Shown: positions 17,702-27,050, counted from the first letter of the stretch. The stretch: 64,000 bases of DNA from Mycobacterium sp. ENV421 (GCF_002887815.1 NZ_PDHO01000003.1:62001-126000); one strand, 5' to 3'. The notes: generated by a model from the sequence alone, not told the origin. Translations and numbers: made by a program.

Positions 17702-18556
17702 TTAGGGGTAGTTGATCTGCTTTTCCGAGCCGTCGGGATTCAGCTGGATGTAGCCGCTGCCGAAGTCGCTCGAGACGTAGACCGAGATCGTCAACGTCCC
17801 CGGGACGGTCTGGTCGCGGCTGGGCTCGATGATCAGATAGGTGCTCTTGACGTCGCCGGGCTTCATGTTCAGCGTTTCCGGCGCCCCGCGCAGCACGCCG
17901 ACGACCGCTTTGGCGTCGAACTTGCTCAGATCCACCAGCTGGGCGTCGCTACTGGCACCCGACGTGCTCGGGTCGCCCCAGCCGCCGCGGTAGGTGTAGT
18001 TGAGTTCGCGTCGCTCGTCGCCCGGATCCGGCCGGGTCAACGACGCGTACTCGGGGTAGATCACCAGCCGGTTGCCGTCGGTGTTGCCGAACTTCTTCTT
18101 CATCTGCTCGAGCAATCCGGTGAGGCCACCCAGCGAATGCAGCTGGCGCGGCGGCGTCAGCACCACCGGGGCAACGCCGTCCGACTTGGCACCCGGATCG
18201 GAGGTGAAGTTCAGCGGCGACGGGGTGTTGCCGTACAGCCCCCAGCCGATGCCGATGCCGAGCACGACCAGAACCCCCATGATGGCGAGCCGGATGCCCC
18301 AGCTTCCGCTGGTCCCCGGCGTCGACAGCCGCGGCTTCTTCAACGTGGGCAGCTGCACCGGCGCGTTCGCGGTCTGGAGGTCGGAGACGAGCGCGCGTAA
18401 GTCGCCCAGCGTCATCGCCGTGGTCGCCGCCTTCACCCGCTGCTGATGCTCGGTCATCGACAGCTGCCCCTCGGACAGCGCGGTGTCCAAAATCTGGCAC
18501 GTGTCGTTGCGGTCGCTGTCCTTGGCGCGCGTGCTGGAAGTCTGCGATGTCGCCAC
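17702..18556 (-). CDS. DUF1707 membrane-anchored protein (Rv0048c-like)
   Basis: A 284-residue protein. Residues about 10-60 are a DUF1707 domain (RNDTCQILDTALSEGQLSM, then EHQQRVKAATTAMTLGDLRALVSDLQ). One transmembrane helix lies at about 86-108 (IRLAIMGVLVVLGIGIGWGL), and about 175 residues follow on the outside, with no catalytic motif I recognise. The GTG at 18556 was preferred: a TACGAT -10 element lies 7 nt before it, fitting a leaderless mRNA; an ATG 16 codons upstream has no ribosome site. It is divergent from the Rv0049-like gene. Confidence 0.8.
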   Translation of the reverse strand: MATSQTSSTRAKDSDRNDTCQILDTALSEGQLSMTEHQQRVKAATTAMTLGDLRALVSDLQTANAPVQLPTLKKPRLSTPGTSGSWGIRLAIMGVLVVLGIGIGWGLYGNTPSPLNFTSDPGAKSDGVAPVVLTPPRQLHSLGGLTGLLEQMKKKFGNTDGNRLVIYPEYASLTRPDPGDERRELNYTYRGGWGDPSTSGASSDAQLVDLSKFDAKAVVGVLRGAPETLNMKPGDVKSTYLIIEPSRDQTVPGTLTISVYVSSDFGSGYIQLNPDGSEKQINYP

Positions 18557-18667
18557 GGCGATGATCGTAAGAGTTCGGACACCAAGAGCGCAGACCAGCC
18601 GCATATTCGGCGGCGCCGCGAGTCGGTTGCGTGCCGGTGCCCAGATCCCCGACGTACTCTGGTCCTC

Positions 18668-19102
18668 GTGCGATTGCAGCGACAGGTGGTGGACTACGCC
18701 CTTCGGCGACGCTCCCTGCTGGCCGAGGTGTACTCCGGTCGAACTGGGGTTTCAGAGGTCTGCGACGCCAATCCCTATCTGTTGCGCGCCGCCAAGTTTC
18801 ACGGCAAGCCCAGTTCGGTGATGTGCCCGATCTGCCGCAAGGAGCCGCTGACATTGGTGTCCTGGGTGTTCGGCGATCACCTGGGTGCGGTTTCGGGATC
18901 CGCGCGCACCGCCGAGGAGCTGGTGTTGCTGGCGACTCGATTCGACGAATTCTCGGTACACGTGGTGGAGGTATGCCGGACCTGCGAGTGGAATCACCTG
19001 GTCAAGTCCTACGTGCTCGGAACGCCGCGGCCCACCAACGGGACGCGAGGACGCCGTGGCACCCAGACGGCGCGCTCCGGCGCGCGTACGGCCAGTGAAT
19101 AG
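18668..19102 (+). CDS. DUF5318 protein with two CxxC pairs (Rv0049-like)
   Basis: A 144-residue soluble protein. CPIC and CRTC pairs, about 43 residues apart, suggest a treble-clef or zinc-ribbon metal site. The N-terminus is VRLQRQVVDYALRRRSLLAEV. Function is unknown. The GTG at 18668 lies 7 nt after TACTCT (18655-18660), again the leaderless pattern. It lies directly upstream of ponA1 and overlaps it by 47 bp, which suggests co-expression with this cell-wall synthase. Position matches Rv0049. Confidence 0.82.
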   Translation: MRLQRQVVDYALRRRSLLAEVYSGRTGVSEVCDANPYLLRAAKFHGKPSSVMCPICRKEPLTLVSWVFGDHLGAVSGSARTAEELVLLATRFDEFSVHVVEVCRTCEWNHLVKSYVLGTPRPTNGTRGRRGTQTARSGARTASE

Positions 19103-21584
19103 CGAAGGGCGTCCCGACCGGCCTGCCACTGACAACCGCACAGGTTCAGGGGCCCAGGGTGCGTCCGGCAACTCGGAGCCACCGACCACGCGATTCCCCG
19201 CGGCGGGCGACGGGTCTGGCCCGTCCCGATCCGCACCCCGCCGGCAGGTGCCGCCGGATGACCGGTTGACGTCGATCATCGAACCGGTCCGCGACACCCC
19301 ACCGCAGCTGCGTGACCCGGTCGACGTCGTCAAGGCAGCGTTGGACGGCACTCCGCCGCCGAAGCTTCCCCCGCCGCCCCCGCCGCGCCGCCCGGGTGGC
19401 GCCGGGGGGCCGGGTGGCCCGCCGCCGTTGAAGCCGCCGACGTTCTCCCAGCAGGTCAACTGGAAGTGGGTGCGCCGGTCGTTGTACCTGGCCGCCGTCG
19501 TGTTGATCGTGCTGCCGCTGATCACCTTCGGGATGGCCTACCTGATCGTCCAGGTGCCTCAGCCTGGGGACCTGCGCACCAACCAGGTGTCTACGATCCT
19601 GGCAAGCGACGGCTCCGAACTCGCGAAAATCGTTCCGCCGGAAGGCAACCGGATCGACGTCAACATCGACCAGGTGCCGGTGCAGGTCCGCAACGCGGTG
19701 ATGGCCGCCGAAGACCGCGACTTCTACAGCAATCCGGGCTTTTCCTTCACCGGCTTTGCCCGCGCACTCAAGAACAACCTTTTCGGCGGCGACCTTCAGG
19801 GCGGGTCGACGATCACCCAGCAGTATGTGAAGAACGCGCTCGTCGGTGACGCCCGATCCGGGGTCGGCGGTGTGGTGCGTAAGGCCAAGGAGCTCGTCAT
19901 CTCCACGAAGATGACCGGCGAGTGGTCCAAAGACCAAATCCTGCAGGCGTATCTGAACATCATCTATTTCGGCCGCGGTGCCTACGGCATCGCGGCGGCT
20001 TCGAAGGCGTACTTCGACAAGCCGGTCGAGCAGTTGACGGTCGCCGAGGGTGCGCTGCTGGCCGCGCTGATCCAACGGCCGTCGACCCTGGATCCGGCGG
20101 TCGATCCCGACGGTGCGGCCACGCGGTGGAACTGGGTGCTCGACGGCATGGTGTCGATGGGCGCGCTGTCGAAGGACGAACGCTCCCAACAGGTTTTCCC
20201 GCCGACGGTGTCGCCGGAGCAGGCCCGCTCGAACAACGTCACCACCGGGCCGAACGGCCTGATCGAACGTCAGGTCACCAAGGAACTGCTGGATCTGTTC
20301 AACATCGATGAGCAGACCCTGAACACTCAGGGCCTGCAGATCACCACGACGATCGACCCGCAGGCGCAGAAGGCCGCCGAGGACGCGGTGTCGAAGTATC
20401 TCGATGGCGAGATGCCGGACATGCGTTCGGCGGTGGTGTCCATCGATCCGAAAACCGGTGGAGTGAAGGCCTATTACGGCGGTTCGGATGCGCAGGGCTT
20501 CGACTTCGCGCAGGCCGGTCTGCCCACCGGCTCGTCGTTCAAGGTGTTCGCGTTGGTGGCCGCCCTCGAGCAGGGCATGGGGCTCGGCTATCAGATCGAC
20601 AGCTCGCCGGTCACCGTCAACGGCATCAAGATCACCAACGTCGAGGGTGAGGGCTGCGGTGTCTGCAACATCGCGGAGGCGTTGAAGCGCTCGCTGAACA
20701 CCTCGTACTACCGGCTGATGCTCAAGCTCAAGAACGGTCCGAGTGATGTGGCGGACGCCGCGCACCGGGCCGGTGTTGCGGAAAGTTTCCCCGGGGTGCC
20801 CCACACGTTGTCCGAGGACGGCAAGGGCGGCCCGCCGAACAATGGTGTGGTGCTGGGCCAGTACCAGTCGCGGGTGATCGACATGGCCTCGGCCTACGCC
20901 ACGTTGGCCGACTCCGGCGTCTATCACAAGCCGCACTTCGTGCAGAAGGTCGTCAACTCGCGCGGCGAGGTGCTCTTCGACGCCAGTACCGCCGACAACA
21001 GTGGCGAGCAGCGCATTCCCAAGGCGGTCGCCGACAATGTGACCGCGGCGATGCAGCCGATCGCCGGCTATTCACGCGGACACAATCTGGCGGGTGGCCG
21101 GCCGTCGGCGGCCAAGACCGGAACCAATCAGCTCGGCGACACCGACGCCAACCGCGACGCATGGATGGTCGGCTACACCCCGTCGTTGTCGACGGCTGTC
21201 TGGGTCGGCACCACTGACGGCACGCAACCGCTGGTCACGTCGTCGGGCGGACCGGTGTACGGCTCGGGCCTCCCGTCGGACATCTGGAAGGCCACGATGG
21301 ACGGCGCGCTGAAGGGAACAGACAACGAGTCGTTCCCCAAGCCGACCGAGATCGGCGGATACGCCGGTGTCCCGGCGCCGCCGCCCCCGCCACCCGCGCC
21401 GCCGTCGGAGACCGTCATCCAGCCCAGTATCGAAGTGGCACCGGGCATCACGATTCCGCTGGGACCGCCGACCACCATCACGATTCCGCCGGGCGGTGGT
21501 CCGCCGCCGCCACCGGGTGGGCCGGACCAGCCGGCACCGGTCGGTGGTGACCCCGGCGTACAGCTACCGCCTCCGCCGCCGTGA
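19056..21584 (+). CDS. ponA1: Bifunctional class A penicillin-binding protein PonA1
   Basis: An 842-residue peptidoglycan synthase. A long Pro-rich cytoplasmic N-terminus is followed by one transmembrane helix (about residues 142-165), a GT51 glycosyltransferase domain with catalytic Glu219 in AAEDRDFY, and a transpeptidase domain with S493-S-F-K496, S546-L-N548 and K687-T-G689. The C-terminal 90 residues are Pro-rich. In M. tuberculosis PonA1 controls polar growth and binds RipA. The GTG at 19056 was chosen because GCGAGGA precedes it by 5-8 nt; it overlaps the upstream gene by 47 bp. The stop overlaps the next gene by 4 bp. Confidence 0.96.
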   Translation: MAPRRRAPARVRPVNSEGRPDRPATDNRTGSGAQGASGNSEPPTTRFPAAGDGSGPSRSAPRRQVPPDDRLTSIIEPVRDTPPQLRDPVDVVKAALDGTPPPKLPPPPPPRRPGGAGGPGGPPPLKPPTFSQQVNWKWVRRSLYLAAVVLIVLPLITFGMAYLIVQVPQPGDLRTNQVSTILASDGSELAKIVPPEGNRIDVNIDQVPVQVRNAVMAAEDRDFYSNPGFSFTGFARALKNNLFGGDLQGGSTITQQYVKNALVGDARSGVGGVVRKAKELVISTKMTGEWSKDQILQAYLNIIYFGRGAYGIAAASKAYFDKPVEQLTVAEGALLAALIQRPSTLDPAVDPDGAATRWNWVLDGMVSMGALSKDERSQQVFPPTVSPEQARSNNVTTGPNGLIERQVTKELLDLFNIDEQTLNTQGLQITTTIDPQAQKAAEDAVSKYLDGEMPDMRSAVVSIDPKTGGVKAYYGGSDAQGFDFAQAGLPTGSSFKVFALVAALEQGMGLGYQIDSSPVTVNGIKITNVEGEGCGVCNIAEALKRSLNTSYYRLMLKLKNGPSDVADAAHRAGVAESFPGVPHTLSEDGKGGPPNNGVVLGQYQSRVIDMASAYATLADSGVYHKPHFVQKVVNSRGEVLFDASTADNSGEQRIPKAVADNVTAAMQPIAGYSRGHNLAGGRPSAAKTGTNQLGDTDANRDAWMVGYTPSLSTAVWVGTTDGTQPLVTSSGGPVYGSGLPSDIWKATMDGALKGTDNESFPKPTEIGGYAGVPAPPPPPPAPPSETVIQPSIEVAPGITIPLGPPTTITIPPGGGPPPPPGGPDQPAPVGGDPGVQLPPPPP

Positions 21585-23227
21585 TCGACGGCCGCGCCAC
21601 CGTGTCACCTGCACCGCTGGCCGAGGATCTGCGCAGCGCTGACGACCGTGACATGCCGAGCCGCAATGACACTGTGGGCGCGGCACTCTCGGAAGTCGTG
21701 GGCGGTCCGGTGGGCCGGCACGCGTTGATCGGCCGGACCCGGATCTTCACCCCGTTGCGGGTCATGTTCCTGATGGCGTTGGTGGTGCTGGCGCTGGGCT
21801 GGTCGACGAAGGCGCCGTGCCTGCAGACGGTGGGCACCGGCTCACCCGATCAGCGGGTGGCCAACTGGCAGAATCAGCGCGCCTACTTCGAGCTGTGCTA
21901 CTCCGACACCGTGCCGCTCTACGGCGCGGAGTTGTTGAGCCAGGGCCGCTTTCCGTACAAGTCGAGCTGGATCGAGACCGATTCGAGCGGCCGGCCGCAG
22001 ATCCGGTATGACGGCAAGCCCGCGGTGCGCTACATGGAATATCCCGTGCTGACCGGGGTGTACCAGTACGTGTCGATGGCACTGGCCAAGACCTACACAG
22101 CGGTCGCCAAGATGGTGTCGCTGCCTGCGGTCGCCGAAGTGGTGATGTTCTTCAATTTCGCGGCGATCGGGCTGGCGTTGGCGTGGCTGACGACGGTGTG
22201 GGCGTCGTCGTGGCTGGCGGGCCGGCGGGTGTGGGATGCCGCGCTGGTGGCCGCGTCCCCGGTTCTGATCTTCCAGATCTTCACCAATTTCGACGCGCTG
22301 GCAACGGCTTTGGCGATCGGCGGCCTGCTGGCGTGGGCGCGCAAGAAGCCGGTATTGGCGGGCATCCTGATCGGTCTCGGGGTGGCGGCCAAGTTGTATC
22401 CGGCACTGCTGCTGCTGCCGTTGTTGGTGCTGGCGATCCGCACCGACCGGATGCCCGAGGCCGCCAAGACCGTGGTGGCCGCGGTGGGTGCCTGGTTCGT
22501 GGTGAACCTCCCGGTGATGGTGCTGTTTCCGCGCGGCTGGTCGGAGTTCTTCCGGCTCAACTCCCGGCGCGGGGATGACATGGACTCCCTGTACAACGTG
22601 GTGAAGTCGTTCACCGGCTGGGACGGCTTCGACACGAACCTCGGGTTCTGGCAGCCGCCGGTGATCCTCAACGTCGTCGTTGCCGTGCTGTTCGTGTTGT
22701 GCTGTGCGGCAATCGCGTACATCGCCCTGACCGCGCCGCAGCGGCCGCGGGTGGCGCAGCTGGCGTTCCTCACGGTGGCCGCGTTCCTGTTGGTGAACAA
22801 GGTGTGGAGCCCGCAGTTCTCGCTGTGGCTGGTGCCGCTGGCGGTGCTGGCTCTGCCGCAGCGCCGAATTCTGTTGGCGTGGATGACCATCGACATGCTC
22901 GTGTGGGTGCCGCGGATGTACTACCTGTACGGCGAGGCCAACAAGGGCCTGCCTGAGCAGTGGTTCACCGCCACTGTGCTGCTGCGCGACATCGCGGTGG
23001 TGGGCCTGATGGTGTTGGTCGTGCGTCAGATCTACCGTCCCGAACTGGATTTGGTGCGCTGGGGCGGCCGGGTGGACGATCCTGCCGGGGGCATGTTCGA
23101 CGGCGCCCACGACGCGTATCCGACGTGGTTCCCGCGGTGGTTGCGCCCACGCGCGACGGCGGTTGCCGATGCGCCCGAGGAACAAGAGGCACCGGATGCA
23201 AGTCGCGATAGCACTGTTCCCGCGTAA
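21581..23227 (+). CDS. GT87/DUF2029-type membrane mannosyltransferase (Rv0051-like)
   Basis: A 548-residue polytopic membrane protein with about ten helices, starting after a 60-residue cytoplasmic segment. The first large loop carries the family acidic region (YGAELLSQGRFPYKSSW). The long aromatic-rich loops and helix pattern match GT-C polyprenyl-phosphate-mannose-dependent enzymes of the DUF2029/GT87 type, which act on phosphatidylinositol mannosides or arabinogalactan precursors outside the membrane. The exact acceptor is unknown. The GTG at 21581 overlaps the ponA1 stop (GTGA), so the two are coupled. Position matches Rv0051. Confidence 0.85.
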   Translation: MIDGRATVSPAPLAEDLRSADDRDMPSRNDTVGAALSEVVGGPVGRHALIGRTRIFTPLRVMFLMALVVLALGWSTKAPCLQTVGTGSPDQRVANWQNQRAYFELCYSDTVPLYGAELLSQGRFPYKSSWIETDSSGRPQIRYDGKPAVRYMEYPVLTGVYQYVSMALAKTYTAVAKMVSLPAVAEVVMFFNFAAIGLALAWLTTVWASSWLAGRRVWDAALVAASPVLIFQIFTNFDALATALAIGGLLAWARKKPVLAGILIGLGVAAKLYPALLLLPLLVLAIRTDRMPEAAKTVVAAVGAWFVVNLPVMVLFPRGWSEFFRLNSRRGDDMDSLYNVVKSFTGWDGFDTNLGFWQPPVILNVVVAVLFVLCCAAIAYIALTAPQRPRVAQLAFLTVAAFLLVNKVWSPQFSLWLVPLAVLALPQRRILLAWMTIDMLVWVPRMYYLYGEANKGLPEQWFTATVLLRDIAVVGLMVLVVRQIYRPELDLVRWGGRVDDPAGGMFDGAHDAYPTWFPRWLRPRATAVADAPEEQEAPDASRDSTVPA

Positions 23228-23834
23228 CACCGCACTGGACGCGATCGGCCCCTACGAGGTCCTGCAGCGCATCCCGTCGATCGACGTGGTGTTCGTCGGG
23301 CATCGTCGCGGCGAGGTCCGCAGCGACAACGGAATGCTCGGCCTGACGGTCGACGCCACCTTCGACGACGTCACCGAACCCGACATCCTGGTGTTCCCCG
23401 GCGGAATCGGCACCCGCACGCTCGTCGAGGACACCACAGTCCTGGACTGGGTCCGCGAGGTGCACCGGCACACCACCTTCACCACCTCGGTGTGTACCGG
23501 CAGCCTGGTGCTGGCGGCCGCGGGCCTGCTGACCGGTTTGACGGCCGGGACGCATTGGCGGGCCACCGAGCTGTTGGAGTCCTTCGGCGCGATCTACACC
23601 CCGCAGCGGGTCGTCGAGCATCTGCCGGAGCGCATCATCACCGCAGCCGGGGTATCCAGTGGCATCGATATGGCGCTGCGGCTGGTCGAGCTGCTGGTCG
23701 GACGGCGGGCCGCGGAGGCCAGCCAGCTGATGATCGAGTACGACCCGCAGCCGCCGTTCCGGGCCGGCGCGGTGGACCAGGTCTCCGATGCCACCTTGCA
23801 GCTGGCGCTCGAGTACTACGGCCAGCGGAGTTAG
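23196..23834 (+). CDS. DJ-1/PfpI family protein (Rv0052-like)
   Basis: A 212-residue cytosolic protein of the DJ-1/PfpI superfamily. Cys100 is in the nucleophile elbow TSVCTGSLVLAAAGLL, with the acidic partner in DAIGPYEVL and the FPGGIG segment before it. It most resembles the isonitrile hydratase/ThiJ-like group. The ATG at 23196 follows AAGAGG by 6 nt; it overlaps the membrane protein gene by 32 bp. The activity is uncertain: hydratase, glyoxalase-like or chaperone roles all occur in the family. Confidence 0.85.
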   Translation: MQVAIALFPRNTALDAIGPYEVLQRIPSIDVVFVGHRRGEVRSDNGMLGLTVDATFDDVTEPDILVFPGGIGTRTLVEDTTVLDWVREVHRHTTFTTSVCTGSLVLAAAGLLTGLTAGTHWRATELLESFGAIYTPQRVVEHLPERIITAAGVSSGIDMALRLVELLVGRRAAEASQLMIEYDPQPPFRAGAVDQVSDATLQLALEYYGQRS

Positions 23835-25141
23835 GAGCTCGAGGTGACGGCGAACAAGCGCCACTCGCCGGGCACGCCTTTCAGGTCGTGCTCGCCGCGG
23901 TCCTCGAACTCGAGCCCCGACCCGAAGACCAGATCCCGCAGCGTGCTGGACACGACGATCTCGTTGGCAGCGGCCAGTGCACTGACTCTGGCGCCGATGT
24001 GCACTGCGATGCCACCGATATCGGCGCCACGTACCTCGCACTCTCCGGTGTGAAGTCCAGCGCGGATCTCGATACCGAGGGGTTTGAGCGCCTCGCGAAT
24101 TGCCATGGCGCAGCGGATCGCTCGCTGCGGCCCGTCGAACACTGCGAGAAAGCCGTCGCCGGAGGTGTTGACCTCACGTCCGCGGAAGCGGCCGAATTGA
24201 GCTCGGACAACCGCGTCGTGTGCGTCGAGAAGCGAGCGCCACTCTCGATCACCGAGCCGCGCCGCGCGACGTGTGGAGTCCACGATGTCGGTGAAGAGCA
24301 CGGTCGCCAACACCCGATCGTCGGGCACGTCCGCTTCGTGTCCGGTCAGGAATTCGGCGACTTGCTGAAATGAGGCGCGCCACGGTTCGACGAAGTGAAA
24401 CAAGTTGCGGCCTGGCAGCTCAACGTATTTCGCTCCGGTGATGTTGTCGGCGATGTTGCGACCCATCTGTGGCACCACGAGCTGATCGTCGAGATGATTT
24501 ACAACCAGGGTGGGCACGCGAATCGTCGGGAGAACGGCGCGGACGTCCAGCTGCTGGACCATCTCGAGCATTACCGCGTGGGTCGAGGGGCTGACCGCCA
24601 GACGCTCCATCCGTGCCCACTGCGCCCGAATCTCTTCGTTCCAGGGCATATCAGGATTCATGTGGCGCTGGAGCTCGCCGGAGCCCCAGAGCGCGGTCAT
24701 AGTGCCGGTGAATGTCTCGTCAGGTCGGATGGTGAGCGTCTCCGCATAACCCTCCAGCGCAATGAGAGCTGTGGTCCGGGATGGATATGTGGCCGCGAAC
24801 ATCGCGGCTTTTGCGAACGCACCGTCGACCGCGACGAGCACGGCTTCAGTGCTTCCGATGTCGTCGAGTACCGCAGTGATGCTGTCGGTCCATTGCTCGA
24901 GGGTTGGCATTGCCCCGGGGCGAACCGGGTCGGAGGCACCGGTGCCGGGCTGGTCCAAGAAGATGAGGCGGCCCAGCGACGCGATAGCCTCGGCCCAACC
25001 TTGTATCGACTGCAGCTCGGGCAGGATCTCACAGCAGGTGAACCAGTTCGGGACGAAGACGATGTCCCGATCGCCGGGCGGCGACGCCCGGTACGCGACG
25101 CCCAAGTCTCCGTTGCGGGCGTAGCGCGTCTCGGAGAACAC
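23831..25141 (-). CDS. Alpha/beta hydrolase-like domain fused to class III adenylate cyclase
   Basis: A 436-residue fusion. Residues about 15-265 are an alpha/beta hydrolase fold; residues 275-436 are a class III nucleotide cyclase. In the cyclase, metal-binding aspartates are Asp285 (FTDIVDST) and Asp329 (TSGDG), and the transition-state Arg385 is in HIGARV. The hydrolase elbow reads VAVDG (103-107) where G-x-S-x-G is expected, so the catalytic serine is absent and this part probably senses a ligand. The layout resembles Rv1900c (LipJ). GTG start at 25141. It is convergent with, and overlaps by 4 bp, the DJ-1 gene. It would make cAMP in the cytosol. Confidence 0.9.
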   Translation of the reverse strand: MFSETRYARNGDLGVAYRASPPGDRDIVFVPNWFTCCEILPELQSIQGWAEAIASLGRLIFLDQPGTGASDPVRPGAMPTLEQWTDSITAVLDDIGSTEAVLVAVDGAFAKAAMFAATYPSRTTALIALEGYAETLTIRPDETFTGTMTALWGSGELQRHMNPDMPWNEEIRAQWARMERLAVSPSTHAVMLEMVQQLDVRAVLPTIRVPTLVVNHLDDQLVVPQMGRNIADNITGAKYVELPGRNLFHFVEPWRASFQQVAEFLTGHEADVPDDRVLATVLFTDIVDSTRRAARLGDREWRSLLDAHDAVVRAQFGRFRGREVNTSGDGFLAVFDGPQRAIRCAMAIREALKPLGIEIRAGLHTGECEVRGADIGGIAVHIGARVSALAAANEIVVSSTLRDLVFGSGLEFEDRGEHDLKGVPGEWRLFAVTSSS

Positions 25142-25208
25142 GGCCGAAGTCTAAGCCTGTCGATCACCGCGATTTCGCTGATCAGCCTGCACTCCGGTAG
25201 CCTGTGCA

Positions 25209-25252
25209 GGTTGCCGACGCAGGCGACCCTTCTGCCACGGACACGCCGTGGC
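25209..25252 (+). promoter_or_regulatory. Two hairpins in the rpsF leader
   Basis: Hairpin 1 pairs GGTTGCC (25209-25215) with GGCGACC (25222-25228), with one G-U. Hairpin 2 pairs GCCACGG (25234-25240) with CCGTGGC (25246-25252) around ACACG. They end 31 bp before rpsF. Position and the CCG at the stem edge would fit the S6:S18 autoregulatory RNA known upstream of rpsF in many bacteria; this is inferred. Confidence 0.4.
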
Positions 25253-25283
25253 CGCTACGACCATAGGAGGTGATGAGGTTCCC

Positions 25284-25574
25284 ATGCGTCCATACGAAAT
25301 CATGGTCATCCTTGACCCCACTCTCGACGAGCGCACCGTTGCCCCGTCCCTGGAGACGTTCCTGAACGTCATCCGGAGTGACGGCGGATCGGTCGACAAG
25401 GTCGACATCTGGGGCCGGCGCCGTCTGGCCTACGAGATCGCCAAGCACGCCGAGGGCATCTACGCCGTCGTCGACGTGAAGGCCGAGCCGGCCACCGTGT
25501 CCGAGCTCGACCGGCAGCTGAACCTGAATGAGTCCGTGCTGCGGACCAAGGTGATGCGGACCGATAAGCACTGA
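25284..25574 (+). CDS. rpsF: 30S ribosomal protein S6
   Basis: A 96-residue S6 protein ([37 protein letters not shown]). It forms a heterodimer with S18 on the small-subunit platform. AGGAGGTGATG precedes the ATG at 25284. It is the first gene of the rpsF-ssb-rpsR-rplI operon. An in-frame ATG 12 codons upstream lies before the ribosome site and was rejected as start. A small hairpin (TGAGTCC/GGACTCA) spans the stop codon. Confidence 0.97.
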   Translation: MRPYEIMVILDPTLDERTVAPSLETFLNVIRSDGGSVDKVDIWGRRRLAYEIAKHAEGIYAVVDVKAEPATVSELDRQLNLNESVLRTKVMRTDKH

Positions 25575-25678
25575 GTCCAGCTCGGACTCACTATCCGCTG
25601 AGTGGATAAGCGCGCCGCGCGTCGGAGCTCTTACGTAGGCTTCGCGGTGAATCCATCCGCCTATGCCAGGAGGACCTT

Positions 25679-26194
25679 GTGGCCGGTGACACGACCATCA
25701 CCGTCGTCGGAAATCTGACGGCCGATCCCGAACTGCGGTTCACCCCGTCGGGTGCAGCCGTCGCCAATTTCACGGTGGCGTCCACACCCCGCACGTTCGA
25801 CCGTCAGACCAATGAGTGGAAAGACGGCGAGGCGCTGTTCCTGCGCTGCAACATCTGGCGTGAGGCGGCCGAGAACGTGGCCGAGAGCCTCACCCGCGGT
25901 TCGCGGGTGATCGTTCAGGGCCGGCTGAAGCAGCGTTCCTTCGAAACCCGTGAGGGCGAGAAGCGCACCGTTGTGGAGCTCGAGGTCGACGAGATCGGCC
26001 CGTCACTGCGTTACGCCACCGCCAAGGTCAACAAGGCCTCGCGCAGCGGCGGCGGTGGTGGCGGCTTCGGCGGCGGCGGTGGCGGGGGCTCCCGTCCGGC
26101 GGCAGCAGCGGCCAGTGAGTCGGGCGACGACCCGTGGGGCAGTGCCCCGGCGTCGGGGTCGTTCGCCGGCGGTGACGACGAACCGCCCTTCTGA
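25679..26194 (+). CDS. ssb: Single-stranded DNA-binding protein
   Basis: A 171-residue SSB. The OB fold covers residues 1-115 ([39 protein letters not shown]), then a Gly-rich linker (about 120-138) and the acidic C-terminal tip DDEPPF that recruits replication and repair partners. The GTG at 25679 follows AGGAGG by 5 nt. It lies in the usual operon between rpsF and rpsR, with 104 bp between rpsF and ssb. Confidence 0.97.
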   Translation: MAGDTTITVVGNLTADPELRFTPSGAAVANFTVASTPRTFDRQTNEWKDGEALFLRCNIWREAAENVAESLTRGSRVIVQGRLKQRSFETREGEKRTVVELEVDEIGPSLRYATAKVNKASRSGGGGGGFGGGGGGGSRPAAAAASESGDDPWGSAPASGSFAGGDDEPPF

Positions 26195-26255
26195 TACCCA
26201 ACGAAATCCTTTGTGCGCCAACGGCGCGACTGTGAAGAACGAAAGAGATTGACCC

Positions 26256-26510
26256 ATGGCCAAGACCAACAAGCGGCGTCCCGCACCGGAAAAGCCGGTC
26301 AAGACCCGCAAATGCGTGTTCTGCTCGAAGAAGGGGCAGGACATCGACTACAAGGACACGCAATTGCTGCGCACCTACATCAGCGAGCGCGGCAAGATCC
26401 GCGCCCGCCGGGTGACCGGTAACTGCGTGCAGCACCAGCGCGACATCGCGATCGCCGTCAAGAACGCGCGTGAGGTTGCTCTGCTGCCGTTCACGTCGGC
26501 GGCGCGGTAG
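26256..26510 (+). CDS. rpsR: 30S ribosomal protein S18 (zinc-binding, C+ form)
   Basis: An 84-residue S18 partner of S6. It carries CVFC at residues 20-23 and a further cysteine in TGNCVQH, the zinc-binding (C+) form; mycobacteria also have a cysteine-free paralogue made under zinc starvation, not seen here. The ATG at 26256 follows GAAAGAG. Sequence closely follows Rv0055. Confidence 0.96.
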   Translation: MAKTNKRRPAPEKPVKTRKCVFCSKKGQDIDYKDTQLLRTYISERGKIRARRVTGNCVQHQRDIAIAVKNAREVALLPFTSAAR

Positions 26511-26527
26511 AGAACGGAAGTATCGAG

Positions 26528-26986
26528 ATGAAGCTGATTTTGACCGCTGAGGTCGAGCACCTCGGAACCGCCGGCGACACCGTCGAGGTGAAGGACGGCT
26601 ACGGACGTAACTACCTGCTGCCGCGCGGCCTGGCCATCGTGGCCTCCCGCGGTGCACAGAAGCAGGCCGACGAAATCCGTCGTGCCCGCGAGACCAAGAC
26701 CGTGCGCGATCGTGAGCACGCCGACGAGATCAAGGCCGCCATCACCGCGCTGGGTTCGATCCAGCTGCCGGTGAAGTCCGCCGCGGACTCGGGCAAGCTG
26801 TTCGGCTCGGTGACTGCCAACGACATCGTCGGCGCCATCAAGAAGGCCGGCGGACCCAGCCTGGACAAGCGCACCGTGCAGCTGCCCAAGGCACACATCA
26901 AGGCGACTGGCGCCCACACCGTCGGAGTGCACCTGCACCCCGAGGTGAACGTCGACATCACCGTCGACGTCGTGGCCCAGAGTTAG
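26528..26986 (+). CDS. rplI: 50S ribosomal protein L9
   Basis: A 152-residue L9. N-terminal rRNA-binding domain [36 protein letters not shown] signature, long connecting helix (about 42-75) and C-terminal domain ending VDVVAQS. ATG at 26528, 17 bp after rpsR. It is the last gene of the operon; a terminator hairpin follows. Confidence 0.97.
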   Translation: MKLILTAEVEHLGTAGDTVEVKDGYGRNYLLPRGLAIVASRGAQKQADEIRRARETKTVRDREHADEIKAAITALGSIQLPVKSAADSGKLFGSVTANDIVGAIKKAGGPSLDKRTVQLPKAHIKATGAHTVGVHLHPEVNVDITVDVVAQS

Positions 26987-26996
26987 CCGTCCGCGT

Positions 26997-27050
26997 CAAT
27001 TCCCCGGGTGGCGGCCCTGCGAGGCTGCCCCCGGGGAATTGCTGTATTTC
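26997..27050 (+). terminator. Rho-independent-like terminator after rplI
   Basis: CAATTCCCCGGG (26997-27008) pairs exactly with CCCGGGGAATTG (27030-27041); the 21-nt loop can itself pair GGC/GCC. A T-containing stretch (CTGTATTTCTGG) follows, without a full U tract, as is usual in mycobacteria. It begins 11 bp after the rplI stop. Confidence 0.75.

Noticed and set aside
19146..20936. A 596-codon open frame antisense to ponA1
   Set aside because: Same reason: full overlap with a motif-complete PBP gene and low-complexity His/Arg/Asp-rich content.
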